Positions 8,832 to 20,183 are shown, counted from the first letter of the stretch. The stretch is 64,000 bases of DNA from an uncultured Pelagibacteraceae bacterium (GCA_902560625.1 CACEMD010000006.1:1-64000), one strand, 5' to 3'. Made by a program: numbers and translations. The notes: generated from the sequence alone by a model not told the origin.

Positions 8832-10154
8832 TCATCTTTTTTTGTAAGAAACACCTTTTCTTTCCAACATTTTTTTGACTTTTTCTGTGTATGGTTCTTC
8901 AATGTGCTCTGTAGTTGGATTTAATTCCATACCGAGAGGAGTTATAGTCTGCGGCATTGGTGTAAATTGAGAATCTGGATTTTCTTTAGCATCTCTTACT
9001 TTCATTCTGTATATTGCAAACAATCCAATTAGAGAATGAAAAAAAATTAAAAAAATAAAATATCCATTCGGTCCAACGACATTCATAAAAGATGCACATA
9101 AAAATGGACCAGACATTGCTCCTAGTCCAAATGAAAATTGTAACCCAGCTCCGGCAGATACAAATTTTTCTTTAGGTATAAAATCATTTGTATGAGCAAA
9201 TATTATAGCGAACATAGGTAAGCTACAAAATGAGAATAAAACTAAAAAAATATAAAACCAAAACTTATTTGTTGCTAAATCACCAGGTAAATACATTTGG
9301 CCAGATGAAAATATTGCACAAAATGCAAAAAAGGCTGCACCAAAGGTTGTATAAGTAATAATTTTTCTTCTATCGAAATTATCAGAAAGCTTTCCCACCG
9401 GCCACTGAGCAACTGCCCCTGATATTGCTAAAAGAAAAGTTACTAGTGATATTTCAAATATACTGAAGTTCATTGAAGCAGCATAAACTGCCAGTAATGA
9501 AAAAAGTGCTGATTGTGAAGTTCCATACAACAAAGAACCAACCATTCCAAGTGGCGATACTTTATATAATTCTTTTATACTCATTTCAGTTATTTTTTTA
9601 AAATTTGGTGCTTTTCTTTTAGTTAATAAAATTGGAATCAAAGATAAAGACATAAATAGAGAAACTAAAATAAATGGTTGAAAGTTTTTTGGTGAGCTGA
9701 AATTTAAAAAAAACATACCTAGTGCCATTGCTCCAAATTGAATAACCATATAAATTGACAAAACACTTCCTCTATTTTTGTTACTTGATCTATCATTTAA
9801 CCAACTCTCTGCTATGGTATAAAGTGAAACCATACTAATTCCGGTAACTACTCTTAAAATAAACCAAGTTATTGGATTTACAAAAATTGAATGCATAAGA
9901 ATTACTATAGATGCTATAGATGCAAAAGCTGCAAATACCCTTATATGACCTACTCGAGTAATAAATTTTGGAATAGTTCTCGCTCCAATAAAATAACCTA
10001 CAAAATAACCTGACAGCATAAATCCTGTTGCTGATAGTGAAAAATTTTCTTGAACTGCTCTGACACCAAGCAAAGAACCTTGATATCCATGAGCCAACAT
10101 AATTAGTCCCATTCCAGTAAATAGTGCCCATGAGTTTTTTAAAATTTTATTCAT
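8832..10154 (-). CDS. MFS transporter (YcaD-like)
   Basis: About 12 TM segments; GYFVGYFIGARTIPKFITRVGHIRVFAAFAS. Confidence 0.88.
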   Translation of the reverse strand: MNKILKNSWALFTGMGLIMLAHGYQGSLLGVRAVQENFSLSATGFMLSGYFVGYFIGARTIPKFITRVGHIRVFAAFASIASIVILMHSIFVNPITWFILRVVTGISMVSLYTIAESWLNDRSSNKNRGSVLSIYMVIQFGAMALGMFFLNFSSPKNFQPFILVSLFMSLSLIPILLTKRKAPNFKKITEMSIKELYKVSPLGMVGSLLYGTSQSALFSLLAVYAASMNFSIFEISLVTFLLAISGAVAQWPVGKLSDNFDRRKIITYTTFGAAFFAFCAIFSSGQMYLPGDLATNKFWFYIFLVLFSFCSLPMFAIIFAHTNDFIPKEKFVSAGAGLQFSFGLGAMSGPFLCASFMNVVGPNGYFIFLIFFHSLIGLFAIYRMKVRDAKENPDSQFTPMPQTITPLGMELNPTTEHIEEPYTEKVKKMLERKGVSYKKR

Positions 10155-10204
10155 TAGTGCGTGAGTATGCTTTTTTATATAAAAAGCAAGTGATTAGTTT
10201 TTTA

Positions 10205-11071
10205 TTATGGTTTTTTTATGGCTAATATAGAATGAATGGTAATTGTGAAAATAATTACTATTCCTCCAAATAAAGTTTCAACACTTGGTTTTTCATTAAT
10301 TACTAGCCATACCCAGATTGGACCTAGTATTACTTCTAATAAAAAAAAAAGATTGACTTCTGCAGCAGTTATAAATCTTGGAGCTATAGTAACTAGAACA
10401 AAAGGTATGGCAACACACAAAATACACATTACAGGAACTATAATTATATCATTATTTAAAAGATTAAAATTGCTTACAAAAATAAATGCAAAAAGTGCCG
10501 TCCCTAGTTTGCCTAATACAGCGGCAGGTACAAGATCTTTGCTTTTTGCATATCTTGCCAAGTTTGCACTTATAGCTAAGCCTAAAGCTGTAAGGAAACC
10601 AAATATATCACCTATAATATTTCCTAACTGAAGAGAGTCATAAAATATGTATACAACAGACAATAAAGTTATAGTAATTGCAGTCCAAGTTCTTTTATCA
10701 GGTATTTCTTTCAAAAAAAAAGCTCCTAAAAATGCTGACAGCATTGGTGCCATAGCCACCATTATAAGTGTATTTGCAACATTAGTATTTTGAATTGAAA
10801 TGATAAAAGTAATATTACAAATTGTAAAACTTATTGCATAAAAAATTCCTACATACCCAATATTTTTAAATGCTATAAAAAAATTTTTTTTATAGAATAA
10901 AATTAATCCTAATAAAACTATTACAAATGGAATTGCTCCTCTGTAAAATAACAAACCCCACGTATCAATATTAGCCAACCTTATAAACAGGGAGTCAGGC
11001 GTTATAAACAAAACACCAATAAACGCCAATAATGAACCCTTTTTTTGGTTGTTTAATTCTTTAAACATCAA
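10205..11071 (-). CDS. EamA/DMT-family transporter
   Basis: Two EamA-like repeats, about 10 TM. Confidence 0.85.
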   Translation of the reverse strand: MMFKELNNQKKGSLLAFIGVLFITPDSLFIRLANIDTWGLLFYRGAIPFVIVLLGLILFYKKNFFIAFKNIGYVGIFYAISFTICNITFIISIQNTNVANTLIMVAMAPMLSAFLGAFFLKEIPDKRTWTAITITLLSVVYIFYDSLQLGNIIGDIFGFLTALGLAISANLARYAKSKDLVPAAVLGKLGTALFAFIFVSNFNLLNNDIIIVPVMCILCVAIPFVLVTIAPRFITAAEVNLFFLLEVILGPIWVWLVINEKPSVETLFGGIVIIFTITIHSILAIKKP

Positions 11072-13016
11072 TGGACATTTCTACGTATTTTTTTATATCA
11101 TCAAGTGATTTTAGTTTATCCGAACAAGTTTTATTTTTGCAGATTACAGCAAAAAAATTGTCATCAGTCACATTATAAATAATAGATACATTTCCCATAA
11201 ATAATTTAAAGATTTCATTTTTATATTTATTAATTTCATCCTTTCTACCATGTAAAGTAATCGTTATATTTTTTTCACATATATCTAAAATTTTTAAGTA
11301 ACTGAACATTTGAGAAAAATTATAGCTGATATATGAATTACATGATTTGCTTAATAAATCTATTTTTTCATCCCAATATTTATCATTTGTTACATTTTTT
11401 AATTTATTACAAACTAATAAGAAAATGCTATTTCCATTAGGTATATTTACATCAAAAATATCAATTGGGTTTACAAATAAATCATTATTTAATTTTGGAT
11501 TTTTTTGAAGCAATTTATGCTCGTCATTATAAAAAAGATTCCAAGTTTCACGCATTACGATTTCACACTTTTTAAGTGCAGCCTTATCATGATTTAGTTC
11601 ATACAAAGTTATCAGCAATAAAGAAAAATATACATAGTCTTCTAGAAAAACATCTACTTCTTTATGATCTTTATCGTAGCAATGAAAAATATTTTTACTT
11701 AATTTACGAATAATTTTTTTTGAATTTTCTAATTTTTTTTGAAGTAATTTTTGATCATTTAATATCAAAGATGAAAAAAGAGTTGTATATATCCAATAAC
11801 AATTTAAATCTGTTTGAACCTTTCTATCAAAAAAAGGTTTAGTTCTTCTATTTCTTTCATTTAATAATTTTTGTTCTATATTTGATATTAAAGCATTTTC
11901 CTTCTCACTAAATTGTATATTATTATTTTCGACTAGAATATTTAAACCTTCAAAATTTCCTTTTTCACTTATAGAATATTTTTTTTTAAAAGTTTCAAAA
12001 TTATTCCCTAAAAAAGTTTCTAAATCTTTATACTTCCATGTATAATATTTTCCTTCAACACCTTCACTATCCGCATCATATGCAGATCCTAATAACTCAT
12101 CTTCTGACAAAAACTGAGAATTAATAAATTGGATTGTTTGGATTAATTTTTTTTTAAAATAATCTGAGTCATTAGTTTGAATGTATTTATTAAGCAAGTC
12201 AACATATAGAATGTTGTCGTAAAGCATCTTTTCAAAATGAGGAATTATCCATTTTTCATCAACAGTATACCTTGCTATACCTCCTTCCAAATGATCATAG
12301 ATACCTCTTGAAGAAACATTTTTTAAAAGTTTTTTTACCGACTCTAAAAAAATTTTTTTTTTATTTTTTTTATAGTAATAAAATATTGTTTCAAAAATAT
12401 AGAATTGAGGAAATTTTGGTGAACCTTTAAATCCTCCATTTATTTCATCAAAATATTGAATAATTTTATCTGCGTATTGCTCTAAGTCTTGTTTTACAAT
12501 TGCATCTTTTCTACTTAAATCCTTAAAAACAGTTCTTAACTGAAAAACTTGTGAAATTATTTTTTTTTGGTTTTCATTATAAACCTTTGATACATTCTCA
12601 AGCACCTGTGAGAAACTTGGTCTACCTTGTATTTCATTTGGAGGAAAATAAGTCCCACCGGTGAATGGGACTGCATTTTCATCCAGAAACATAGACAAGG
12701 GCCAGCCACCTTGTGCTCCGGTAAGTATACCTAAACTTTTTTGAAAAATAGAGTCTAAATCAGGTCTTTCCTCTCTATCTACCTTAATATTTATAAATTT
12801 ATCATTCATTATTTTTGCAATTTTATCATCTTCGAAGCTTTCATGTGCCATTACATGACACCAATGACAACTTGCATATCCTACACTTAAAAAAATTGGT
12901 TTTTTTAATTTTTTTGCTTTTTCTAAAGTCTCTTTATTCCAGGGCAACCAATCAACAGGATTATTTTCGTGTTGCTTTAAATATGGACTTTTTTCTTTGC
13001 TTAATTTATTTGGCAC
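11061..13016 (-). CDS. Thioredoxin-domain protein, DUF255/YyaL (SSP411) family
   Basis: LSKEKSPYLKQHENNPVDWLPW...SVGYASCHWCHVMAHESFED. Confidence 0.93.
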   Translation of the reverse strand: MPNKLSKEKSPYLKQHENNPVDWLPWNKETLEKAKKLKKPIFLSVGYASCHWCHVMAHESFEDDKIAKIMNDKFINIKVDREERPDLDSIFQKSLGILTGAQGGWPLSMFLDENAVPFTGGTYFPPNEIQGRPSFSQVLENVSKVYNENQKKIISQVFQLRTVFKDLSRKDAIVKQDLEQYADKIIQYFDEINGGFKGSPKFPQFYIFETIFYYYKKNKKKIFLESVKKLLKNVSSRGIYDHLEGGIARYTVDEKWIIPHFEKMLYDNILYVDLLNKYIQTNDSDYFKKKLIQTIQFINSQFLSEDELLGSAYDADSEGVEGKYYTWKYKDLETFLGNNFETFKKKYSISEKGNFEGLNILVENNNIQFSEKENALISNIEQKLLNERNRRTKPFFDRKVQTDLNCYWIYTTLFSSLILNDQKLLQKKLENSKKIIRKLSKNIFHCYDKDHKEVDVFLEDYVYFSLLLITLYELNHDKAALKKCEIVMRETWNLFYNDEHKLLQKNPKLNNDLFVNPIDIFDVNIPNGNSIFLLVCNKLKNVTNDKYWDEKIDLLSKSCNSYISYNFSQMFSYLKILDICEKNITITLHGRKDEINKYKNEIFKLFMGNVSIIYNVTDDNFFAVICKNKTCSDKLKSLDDIKKYVEMSIDV

Positions 13017-13021
13017 CTTTT

Positions 13022-13576
13022 CTAAACACTATAAGGTTTTCTTGAGAAAATTCTTTTTACCATTGGAGCAAAATACTCAAGGTCAAAAGATTCATAATTA
13101 GGATCAAAACATCCTTGATCGTAATTTTCACAGAAATCTATTGTTGCTTGATAATACTTATGATCTTTATACTTACTTCTTTTATATCTATCTCCACCTA
13201 GATGATGAGCGTAATAATAGGTTTGAAATAATCCGTGCATTTTTACAATCCAGTGAGTTTTTTCACTTACATATGGTTTTAAAATTGCTGCTGCATACTC
13301 TGAATGATTCATTGGAGCAAGTTCGTCACCTATATCATGAAGTAGAGCAGCAACAATCATTTCTTCGCTCTCTCCATTTCTTAAAGCTTTCGAAGCGCTC
13401 TGAAGTGAGTGCTCAAGTCTTGAAACTTGATAGCCCTCAAGTGTCTCATTTAATCCAGACATAAAATTAAGAATTCTATCAGCAGTTTCACTTGCATACT
13501 TTTTTTCATGTTTATCTAAAAAAAGGTAATCTTCTTTTGTGCCGTTTTTCATTTGTGTAAAACTAACTTTTTTCAT
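13022..13576 (-). CDS. HD-domain phosphohydrolase-like protein
   Basis: LEHSLQSASKALRNGESEEMIVAALLHDIGDELAP. Confidence 0.85.
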   Translation of the reverse strand: MKKVSFTQMKNGTKEDYLFLDKHEKKYASETADRILNFMSGLNETLEGYQVSRLEHSLQSASKALRNGESEEMIVAALLHDIGDELAPMNHSEYAAAILKPYVSEKTHWIVKMHGLFQTYYYAHHLGGDRYKRSKYKDHKYYQATIDFCENYDQGCFDPNYESFDLEYFAPMVKRIFSRKPYSV

Positions 13577-13578
13577 AA

Positions 13579-15042
13579 TTAATTATTTGAAGCTGTACTT
13601 AAAAGAGATAGTTGAGTAACTTTATCATTTCCTAACTCATCAATTACTTTAACAGGATAATCTCCTGTAAAATAATGATCTGTAAGTTGGGGGTAAGTTT
13701 CATTTCTTTTTTCATAACCCATAGCATTATATAAACCATCAACAGATAAAAATTTAAGAGATTTAGCGTTAATAAATTTACAAATTTCATCAACCGACTT
13801 ATTAGCTGCTAACAATTCTTTTTTTGTAGGCATGTCAACACCATAAAAATCAGGATACTTAATTTCAGGACATGCTATTCTCATATGAACTTCCTTAGCT
13901 CCTCCATCATATAACATTTTTACAATTTTTTCAGAGGTTGTTCCTCTTACCAAAGAGTCATCTACTAAAATAATTTTTTTATTTTTAATTGAAGATTTAT
14001 TTGCATTTAGTTTTAATTTTACACCTAAACTTCTTATTTTTTGTCCAGGCTCTATAAATGTTCTTCCAACATAATGATTCCTAATTAAACCTAAATCAAA
14101 TGTAATACCTTTTTTTTGGCTATAGCCTAATGCTGCTGCATTTCCAGAGTCGGGAACAGGAACGACAACATCAGCATCAACAACATCCTCATTTGCAAGA
14201 TACTCACCAAATTTTTTTCTATATTCATAAGCAGTCTTACCGTTTAATATACTGTCTGGTCTTGAAAAATAAATATACTCAAAAATGCATGGTCTTATTT
14301 TTTTTGGTGGGAACGGCTTTAAAGATTTTATTTCATTATTTTCAATACAAACTATTTCTCCATTCTCAACCTCTCTTATAAATTTTGCTCCAATAATATC
14401 CAATGCACACGTTTCTGAGGCAAAAACATATGAATTTTTTAATTTTCCTATTACCAAAGGTCTTATTCCTAGAGGATCTCTTACGCCAATTAATGTATTT
14501 TGAGCCAACATAACTAATGCATAACCTCCTTGAATTTGGAAAAGTGCATCTATAACTTTATCTATTATTTTTTTTCTTTTTGATTTTGCAACTAATTGTA
14601 CAATTGTTTCAGTATCTGATGTCGTATAAAATATTGCTCCCTCTTCAACTAATTTTCTTCTTAACGTAATTGCATTTGTCAAATTTCCATTATGTGAAAC
14701 ACCTATACCACCAGCATTTGTATCAGCAAAAAAAGGTTGAACATTTCTCAAAGCTGTACCACCTGTAGTGCTATATCGGTTATGTCCAATTGCAAAATTA
14801 CCTGGTAATTTTTTTAAAACTTTTTCTTTATTAAAGTTATCTCCGACTAATCCAAACCTTTTCTCAGAATGATATTTTTTACCATCATAGGTTACTATTC
14901 CACATCCTTCTTGTCCTCTATGTTGAAGAGCATGAAGTCCTAGTGCGGTTAGTGCAGCAGAGTCGTTTGTGTTACTTATTCCAAAAACACCACACTCCTC
15001 TTTTAACTTAGGGTCATATATCTTGAACCTTGTCTTTTGCAT
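13579..15042 (-). CDS. purF: Amidophosphoribosyltransferase
   Basis: EECGVFGISN...HALQHRGQEGCGI...PVPDSGNAAALGYS...ILVDDSLVRGTTSEKIV; start chosen at MQKTRF. Confidence 0.95.
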   Translation of the reverse strand: MQKTRFKIYDPKLKEECGVFGISNTNDSAALTALGLHALQHRGQEGCGIVTYDGKKYHSEKRFGLVGDNFNKEKVLKKLPGNFAIGHNRYSTTGGTALRNVQPFFADTNAGGIGVSHNGNLTNAITLRRKLVEEGAIFYTTSDTETIVQLVAKSKRKKIIDKVIDALFQIQGGYALVMLAQNTLIGVRDPLGIRPLVIGKLKNSYVFASETCALDIIGAKFIREVENGEIVCIENNEIKSLKPFPPKKIRPCIFEYIYFSRPDSILNGKTAYEYRKKFGEYLANEDVVDADVVVPVPDSGNAAALGYSQKKGITFDLGLIRNHYVGRTFIEPGQKIRSLGVKLKLNANKSSIKNKKIILVDDSLVRGTTSEKIVKMLYDGGAKEVHMRIACPEIKYPDFYGVDMPTKKELLAANKSVDEICKFINAKSLKFLSVDGLYNAMGYEKRNETYPQLTDHYFTGDYPVKVIDELGNDKVTQLSLLSTASNN

Positions 15043-15556
15043 TTTGATAATCTTTTTCATTTGGAAATACTTTTATAAGGTAGTTGCTACCTTTTTCAAC
15101 CCATGGAAAAGTAAAAGAGGAATTTAATTTAATTGGCCATTTTTTATGACTATATACTATATCCAAAGTTGTAAATAAACACACTGCTATAGTGTAAGAT
15201 ATAAAAAAACCAAAAAAGAAACCGAAGATTCTATCTACCATTCCCAGACCAGTAAATCTTACTGCTTTACTAATTCCTTTACTGATCAGTAAAATTATAA
15301 ATATGATAATTATAAATAAAACTATGCCAAGTCCTATATCTAAAACATATTCACTATCTAGAGTATTTTTAAAATAAGGTTTAACCCTTGGAAAAATGAT
15401 AATTGTAAGTATGTAAGCAATTATCCATTTAGAAAAAGAAAGAATACTTAAAACAAAACCATCCTTCAAACATTTAATTACAAAATAAACTGTAATGAGT
15501 AAATAAATTATATCAAATAGAGTTAATTGTTGAAAAACCTCTAAGAATTTTTCCAT
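15014..15556 (-). CDS. cvpA: CvpA family protein
   Basis: Four-TM protein directly upstream of purF; GMVDRIFGFFFGFFISY. Confidence 0.85.
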   Translation of the reverse strand: MEKFLEVFQQLTLFDIIYLLITVYFVIKCLKDGFVLSILSFSKWIIAYILTIIIFPRVKPYFKNTLDSEYVLDIGLGIVLFIIIIFIILLISKGISKAVRFTGLGMVDRIFGFFFGFFISYTIAVCLFTTLDIVYSHKKWPIKLNSSFTFPWVEKGSNYLIKVFPNEKDYQNAKDKVQDI

Positions 15557-17934
15557 TAATTATTTTTGAAAGGTTTGAATAGTAATAATAAAGATGGAAG
15601 TAAAGTTAAAACAGAAATCATAGCTAATAACATTGCAATACCTGTGAAAACCCCAAAATAAATTGTAGGGATGAAATTTGACAATACTAATATCGAAAAA
15701 CCAAAAACAATAGTGATAGATGTATTTAAAATTGCAACACCAACAGTTGAATGACATATTTTAAGTGTATTTATATAATTTTTGCCTTTTAAAAATTCTT
15801 CTCTAAACCTATAAATATAATGAATACTATTATCTACTGCTATTCCAATTGTAATCGCTGCTATTGTAATCGTCATCATATCCAAAGGTATATTTGCTAA
15901 TCCTATTATACCAAGAATAAAAAAAGCTGCTAAAAAATTTGGTATAACTCCTATAAGAGATAATTTTATATTTCTGAATAAAATTAGAAACATAATAAAT
16001 ATTCCAATCATTACAAATCCCAAAGTTAAAATTTGTGATTTAAACAAGCTTTGTAAAAGATTATTAAATAAAATTAGAACACCTGCTAATTTATATTCAT
16101 TTTTTTTTAAATTAAGTTTATTCTCAAGATCAAAATTTATTTTATTTATTAGATCATTTCTTTTTAAATCTTTTTTAGAGTCTTTAATTCTAAGGCTTAT
16201 TCTAGCTTCAGAGTCTGATATTGAAATATAAGGATCAACAATTTGACTTTTAATTGATTCAGGAATTTTTGAATATAAAACTCCCATCTCTAGTGTACCA
16301 AGAGGTTTATTATTATTTAATTGCGTCGCTACATCAAGTACCGATGAAAAAGATAAAACTTTACCTACTTCAGGAAGATCTTCCAAATATTCATGAACTC
16401 TTTTAATTTTATCTATTTTGTCTTTAGTAAACCAATATTTCTCATCATTATCATCTTTTTCATCACCCCAGTCATCTTCCTCATCAGCAGTTTCGTAATT
16501 AATTTCTTTTTTGGGAAATTTTAAAATAATTTCTAATGGCGTTGTTCCTCCCAATTTTTCGTCAATAAGCTTCATTCCTTTATAAATTTCTGTATTTTTT
16601 TTGAAATAATTAATAAAGCTATTTTCTACTTCCAATTTATTAATACCCACTATACTTAAAAAAATAACTAGTCCTGTTATAAAGAAAATTATATTTCTAT
16701 TATTTAATGTAATTTTCTCAAATAAAATTGTTATTTTTGACTTATATTCTTTTTTAATTGTTATTTTATTTTCAGAAAAAAAACTTAGTAATGTTGGAAG
16801 TAGAGTGAAAGTAATTATAAAGGAAGTAATAAGCCCCAGAGTCATCATCCATCCAAAATCTATAACAGGTTTAATTCCACTAAATACGAGTGATAAAAAG
16901 GCAAATATTGTTGTTAAAACTGTATATAATATTGGCCAAAACATTTTATTAGTTGTTTTTTTTATTATTTCTAATTTTGAAAGTACTGGATTTTCTTTTC
17001 TTAATTGCAAAAATCTTGTACTAGTATGAATATTCATTGCCATAGTTAATATCAACATTAATGCAATAAAATTTGATGATATTACAGTGACTTTCCAACC
17101 CAACAGACCTAATAAACCCATCATAATTAAAACTGAAAAAAAACAACTGCTAATTGGAATTACTATCCAAATTATTTTTCTGAAAACATACCATAATGTA
17201 AAAATTATAAATAATAGAACGCCAGCTCCAAATACAATAATATCATTTTTAATGAAAGTCATCATATCATCTGCTATCATCGGAATTCCACCAAGATGAA
17301 TTTTTCCAATACTATTGTAAGATTTTATAACTTCTCTAATTTCTATTATGTTTTCATGATTTTCTTTTTTAATTTTGTCTTTATAAATTTCTAGTTCTTC
17401 ATTTGATAATTCGAATGGTTCTGGTTTCTTTTTTAAATAGGCAATGATACCAGTTGTATTTCCGTCTTCACTTATTACAAAATTTTTAAATACTGGGCTA
17501 TTTAAAATTTCATTAAATCCTTTCTTCCTATTTATTCCTTCACTCTTCAATGTACTAAAATTTTTTAATTTTTCAGTTAAAGTATCATCAGTACTAGTTA
17601 GCAAAGGTACATCCAATATCGTAATTACACTATCAATCCAATCGAGACTTTGTATTTTATATTTTAAACTTAATAAATTATTAATTGAATTTTCAGAAAT
17701 CATCGATTCTTTTGGAGTAAAAGTTAAAACTAAAAATTCTTTTGAATTATATCTTTTATTAATTTCCTTTAAATATTTTAGATCAGGATCACCATCAATA
17801 AGCAATGTATCTGAAGAGGCATCTAATCTAAAATCTTTAGAAAAATAACCAAAAATTAATAATAAAAAAGCAAGCAGCAAAAAAACTGCCTTAGGCTTTT
17901 CTAAAACATTTCTTTGGTAAAATTCACCTAGCAT
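15556..17934 (-). CDS. MMPL/RND-superfamily transporter-like protein
   Basis: Two six-TM blocks with large loops; ITIGIAVDNSIHYIYRFREE; start placed at MLGEFYQRNVLEKP because the longer ORF overlaps dnaB. Confidence 0.85.
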   Translation of the reverse strand: MLGEFYQRNVLEKPKAVFLLLAFLLLIFGYFSKDFRLDASSDTLLIDGDPDLKYLKEINKRYNSKEFLVLTFTPKESMISENSINNLLSLKYKIQSLDWIDSVITILDVPLLTSTDDTLTEKLKNFSTLKSEGINRKKGFNEILNSPVFKNFVISEDGNTTGIIAYLKKKPEPFELSNEELEIYKDKIKKENHENIIEIREVIKSYNSIGKIHLGGIPMIADDMMTFIKNDIIVFGAGVLLFIIFTLWYVFRKIIWIVIPISSCFFSVLIMMGLLGLLGWKVTVISSNFIALMLILTMAMNIHTSTRFLQLRKENPVLSKLEIIKKTTNKMFWPILYTVLTTIFAFLSLVFSGIKPVIDFGWMMTLGLITSFIITFTLLPTLLSFFSENKITIKKEYKSKITILFEKITLNNRNIIFFITGLVIFLSIVGINKLEVENSFINYFKKNTEIYKGMKLIDEKLGGTTPLEIILKFPKKEINYETADEEDDWGDEKDDNDEKYWFTKDKIDKIKRVHEYLEDLPEVGKVLSFSSVLDVATQLNNNKPLGTLEMGVLYSKIPESIKSQIVDPYISISDSEARISLRIKDSKKDLKRNDLINKINFDLENKLNLKKNEYKLAGVLILFNNLLQSLFKSQILTLGFVMIGIFIMFLILFRNIKLSLIGVIPNFLAAFFILGIIGLANIPLDMMTITIAAITIGIAVDNSIHYIYRFREEFLKGKNYINTLKICHSTVGVAILNTSITIVFGFSILVLSNFIPTIYFGVFTGIAMLLAMISVLTLLPSLLLLFKPFKNN

Positions 17935-17959
17935 TGAATAGGTAAATATATAAATTAAA

Positions 17960-19375
17960 TTAGTTGTTTTGAATATCTTTAAATTTGGTAAACATTTCCT
18001 CAAATTCTAGGGAAACATTACCAGTAGGTCCATGCCTTTGTTTGCTTATTATTAATTCAGCTAAGTGAGAAACTTCATTCATTTTAGCTTGCCATTCTGC
18101 ATGTTCTACAGTGGCAGGTCTTGGTTCTTTACTTTTAAGATAATAAGCTTCTCTATAAACGAACATAACTACATCTGCATCCTGCTCAATTGATCCTGAT
18201 TCTCTTAGGTCTGAAAGCAGGGGTTTTTTGTCATCCCTTTGTTCCACAGCTCTAGACAATTGAGAAAGAGCCACAACAGGGACTGACAATTCCTTGGCAA
18301 GAGCTTTCAACCCTTGAGTAATCTCTGAAATTTCTTGAACTCTTCCTTCTTTATAATTTGAAGCCCTCATTAATTGAATATAATCTATTACAACCATTTC
18401 TAGTCCATAAAGTCTTTTTATTCTTCTTGCTCTGTTACTTAATGCTGCTACGGTAATTGCTGGAGTTTCATCAATGTAAAGGGGAAGTTCAGATATATTT
18501 TTAGAGGTTTCTATAAACTTATCAAATTCTTCCTCAGATATTCTTCCTCTTCTAATATCGTTAGATTTTATTCTAGATTGCTCAGCTAAAATTCTTGTAG
18601 ATAGTTGTTCAGATGACATTTCTAAAGAAAAAAAAGCTATTGTAGATTTTTTAATATTTTCTTGAATATTTTTTGCAGCATGAAAAGCTATATTTGTTGC
18701 CAAAGCAGTTTTACCCATTGAAGGTCGTCCCGCAATAATTATTAAATCAGACTTATGCAGTCCACCAAGTCTATCATCTAAATCAGTTAATCCAGTTGGA
18801 ACTCCAACTATTCCTTCATCATTTTTATAAGCATTAGAAGCCATTTCAATTGTTAATTTCATAGCCTCATCAAACTTTACTAATGACGAGCTAAAAGAAC
18901 CTCTTTCGGCAAGATCAAACAAAGATTTTTCAGAATTTTCAATTATTGTTTTAGCATTTTGATCTAAATCATTCAGTTTAGCTGTATCAATTATATTTTC
19001 TGAAAGTTTAATTAGCTCTCTCTTTACGTATAAATCGTAAACTAGTTTTGAATACTCAATAGTTTGCCGAGCTGCTGATGAAAATTTTGTTATTTTGACA
19101 AGATACTCGGGGATATTAATGCTATCCTTTTCATTATCAAAATAGTTTTTTAAAGTAATTGGATTTGCAAGCATCCCACTATATATAAGTTTTTCGATAG
19201 CGGCATAAATTTTTTGGTGCATAGGGTCATAAAAGTTTTTACTAGTAACAATCATATTTATTTCATCAAATAATTCATTAGCAATTAAAATTGAACCTAT
19301 TACCGATTGTTCAGCTTCGATATTATGTGGTAATTCTTTTGATATATTTTTTACTATGTTTAAAGTCTCTGACAT
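17960..19375 (-). CDS. dnaB: Replicative DNA helicase
   Basis: PHNIEAEQSVIGSIL...IIAGRPSMGKTALATNIA...DYIQLM...SDLRESGSIEQDADVV. Confidence 0.97.
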   Translation of the reverse strand: MSETLNIVKNISKELPHNIEAEQSVIGSILIANELFDEINMIVTSKNFYDPMHQKIYAAIEKLIYSGMLANPITLKNYFDNEKDSINIPEYLVKITKFSSAARQTIEYSKLVYDLYVKRELIKLSENIIDTAKLNDLDQNAKTIIENSEKSLFDLAERGSFSSSLVKFDEAMKLTIEMASNAYKNDEGIVGVPTGLTDLDDRLGGLHKSDLIIIAGRPSMGKTALATNIAFHAAKNIQENIKKSTIAFFSLEMSSEQLSTRILAEQSRIKSNDIRRGRISEEEFDKFIETSKNISELPLYIDETPAITVAALSNRARRIKRLYGLEMVVIDYIQLMRASNYKEGRVQEISEITQGLKALAKELSVPVVALSQLSRAVEQRDDKKPLLSDLRESGSIEQDADVVMFVYREAYYLKSKEPRPATVEHAEWQAKMNEVSHLAELIISKQRHGPTGNVSLEFEEMFTKFKDIQNN

Positions 19376-19445
19376 TTTTACTATTTTTAATTTTAAAAAT
19401 AATAATTAACAATGAAAAAAATAATCTGGGGAAAAATTTGTATAA

Positions 19446-19904
19446 TTATTTTGCTTCTTCTTCAGGAATAACTTTTACAGTCACATTTGTGACAATTTCT
19501 GAATGAAGATTAATACTTACTTGAAAATTACCGAGTGTTTTTATTTCTTTAACAGGTTGAATTTGAGATGGAGCAATTTCTATTTTTTCATTTTTAAAAA
19601 TTACTTTAGAGATTTCTGTTGGTTTAACTGATCCATAAAGTTCTTTATTTTCTGTGCTCAGTTTTTTTACAGAGTAAACTTTATTTTCTATTATTTCTTG
19701 TATGCTTTTGGCACTTTTCCTCTTTTCTAAATCTTTTTTATTTAATTCATTTTTAAGATTATCTACTTCTTTAATATTTTCTTTAGATGCAAATAATGCT
19801 TTTTTTTTACCTATAAGATAATTTCTCGCATATCCTCTTTTTACATCTATAACATCCCCTATTGAGCCAATTTTTCTTAAATTTTCTAAAAGTATTACTT
19901 TCAT
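19446..19904 (-). CDS. rplI: 50S ribosomal protein L9
   Basis: MKVILLENLRKIGSIGDVIDVKRGYARNYLI. Confidence 0.96.
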   Translation of the reverse strand: MKVILLENLRKIGSIGDVIDVKRGYARNYLIGKKKALFASKENIKEVDNLKNELNKKDLEKRKSAKSIQEIIENKVYSVKKLSTENKELYGSVKPTEISKVIFKNEKIEIAPSQIQPVKEIKTLGNFQVSINLHSEIVTNVTVKVIPEEEAK

Positions 19905-19907
19905 AGT

Positions 19908-20183
19908 TTAGATTAAGGCTAGATTTCTAGCTCTTTTAATTGAGAGAGATAATTCTCTTTGTTTCTTTTGAGAGATATTTGTAATTCTTGATGGTAATAT
20001 TTTACCATTTTCAGAGGTATATTTTCTTAAAAGTTTTAGATTTTTATAGTCGATTTTTGGTGCTCCTTTTGCTGAGAGTGGACATGATTTTTTAAATCTA
20101 AACTTATTATTTTGAAAAATACTTAGTTTATTAAAACTACTTTGTTTACCTTTTTTTTTATCTGAGAACTTGTTTCTTTTCAT
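19908..20183 (-). CDS. rpsR: 30S ribosomal protein S18
   Basis: [48 protein letters not shown]. Confidence 0.96.
   Translation of the reverse strand: MKRNKFSDKKKGKQSSFNKLSIFQNNKFRFKKSCPLSAKGAPKIDYKNLKLLRKYTSENGKILPSRITNISQKKQRELSLSIKRARNLALI

Noticed and set aside
10171-10189. GCTTTTTTATATAAAAAGC inverted repeat between the MFS and EamA genes
   Set aside because: A/T-dominated stem without a downstream U-tract; weak evidence for a terminator
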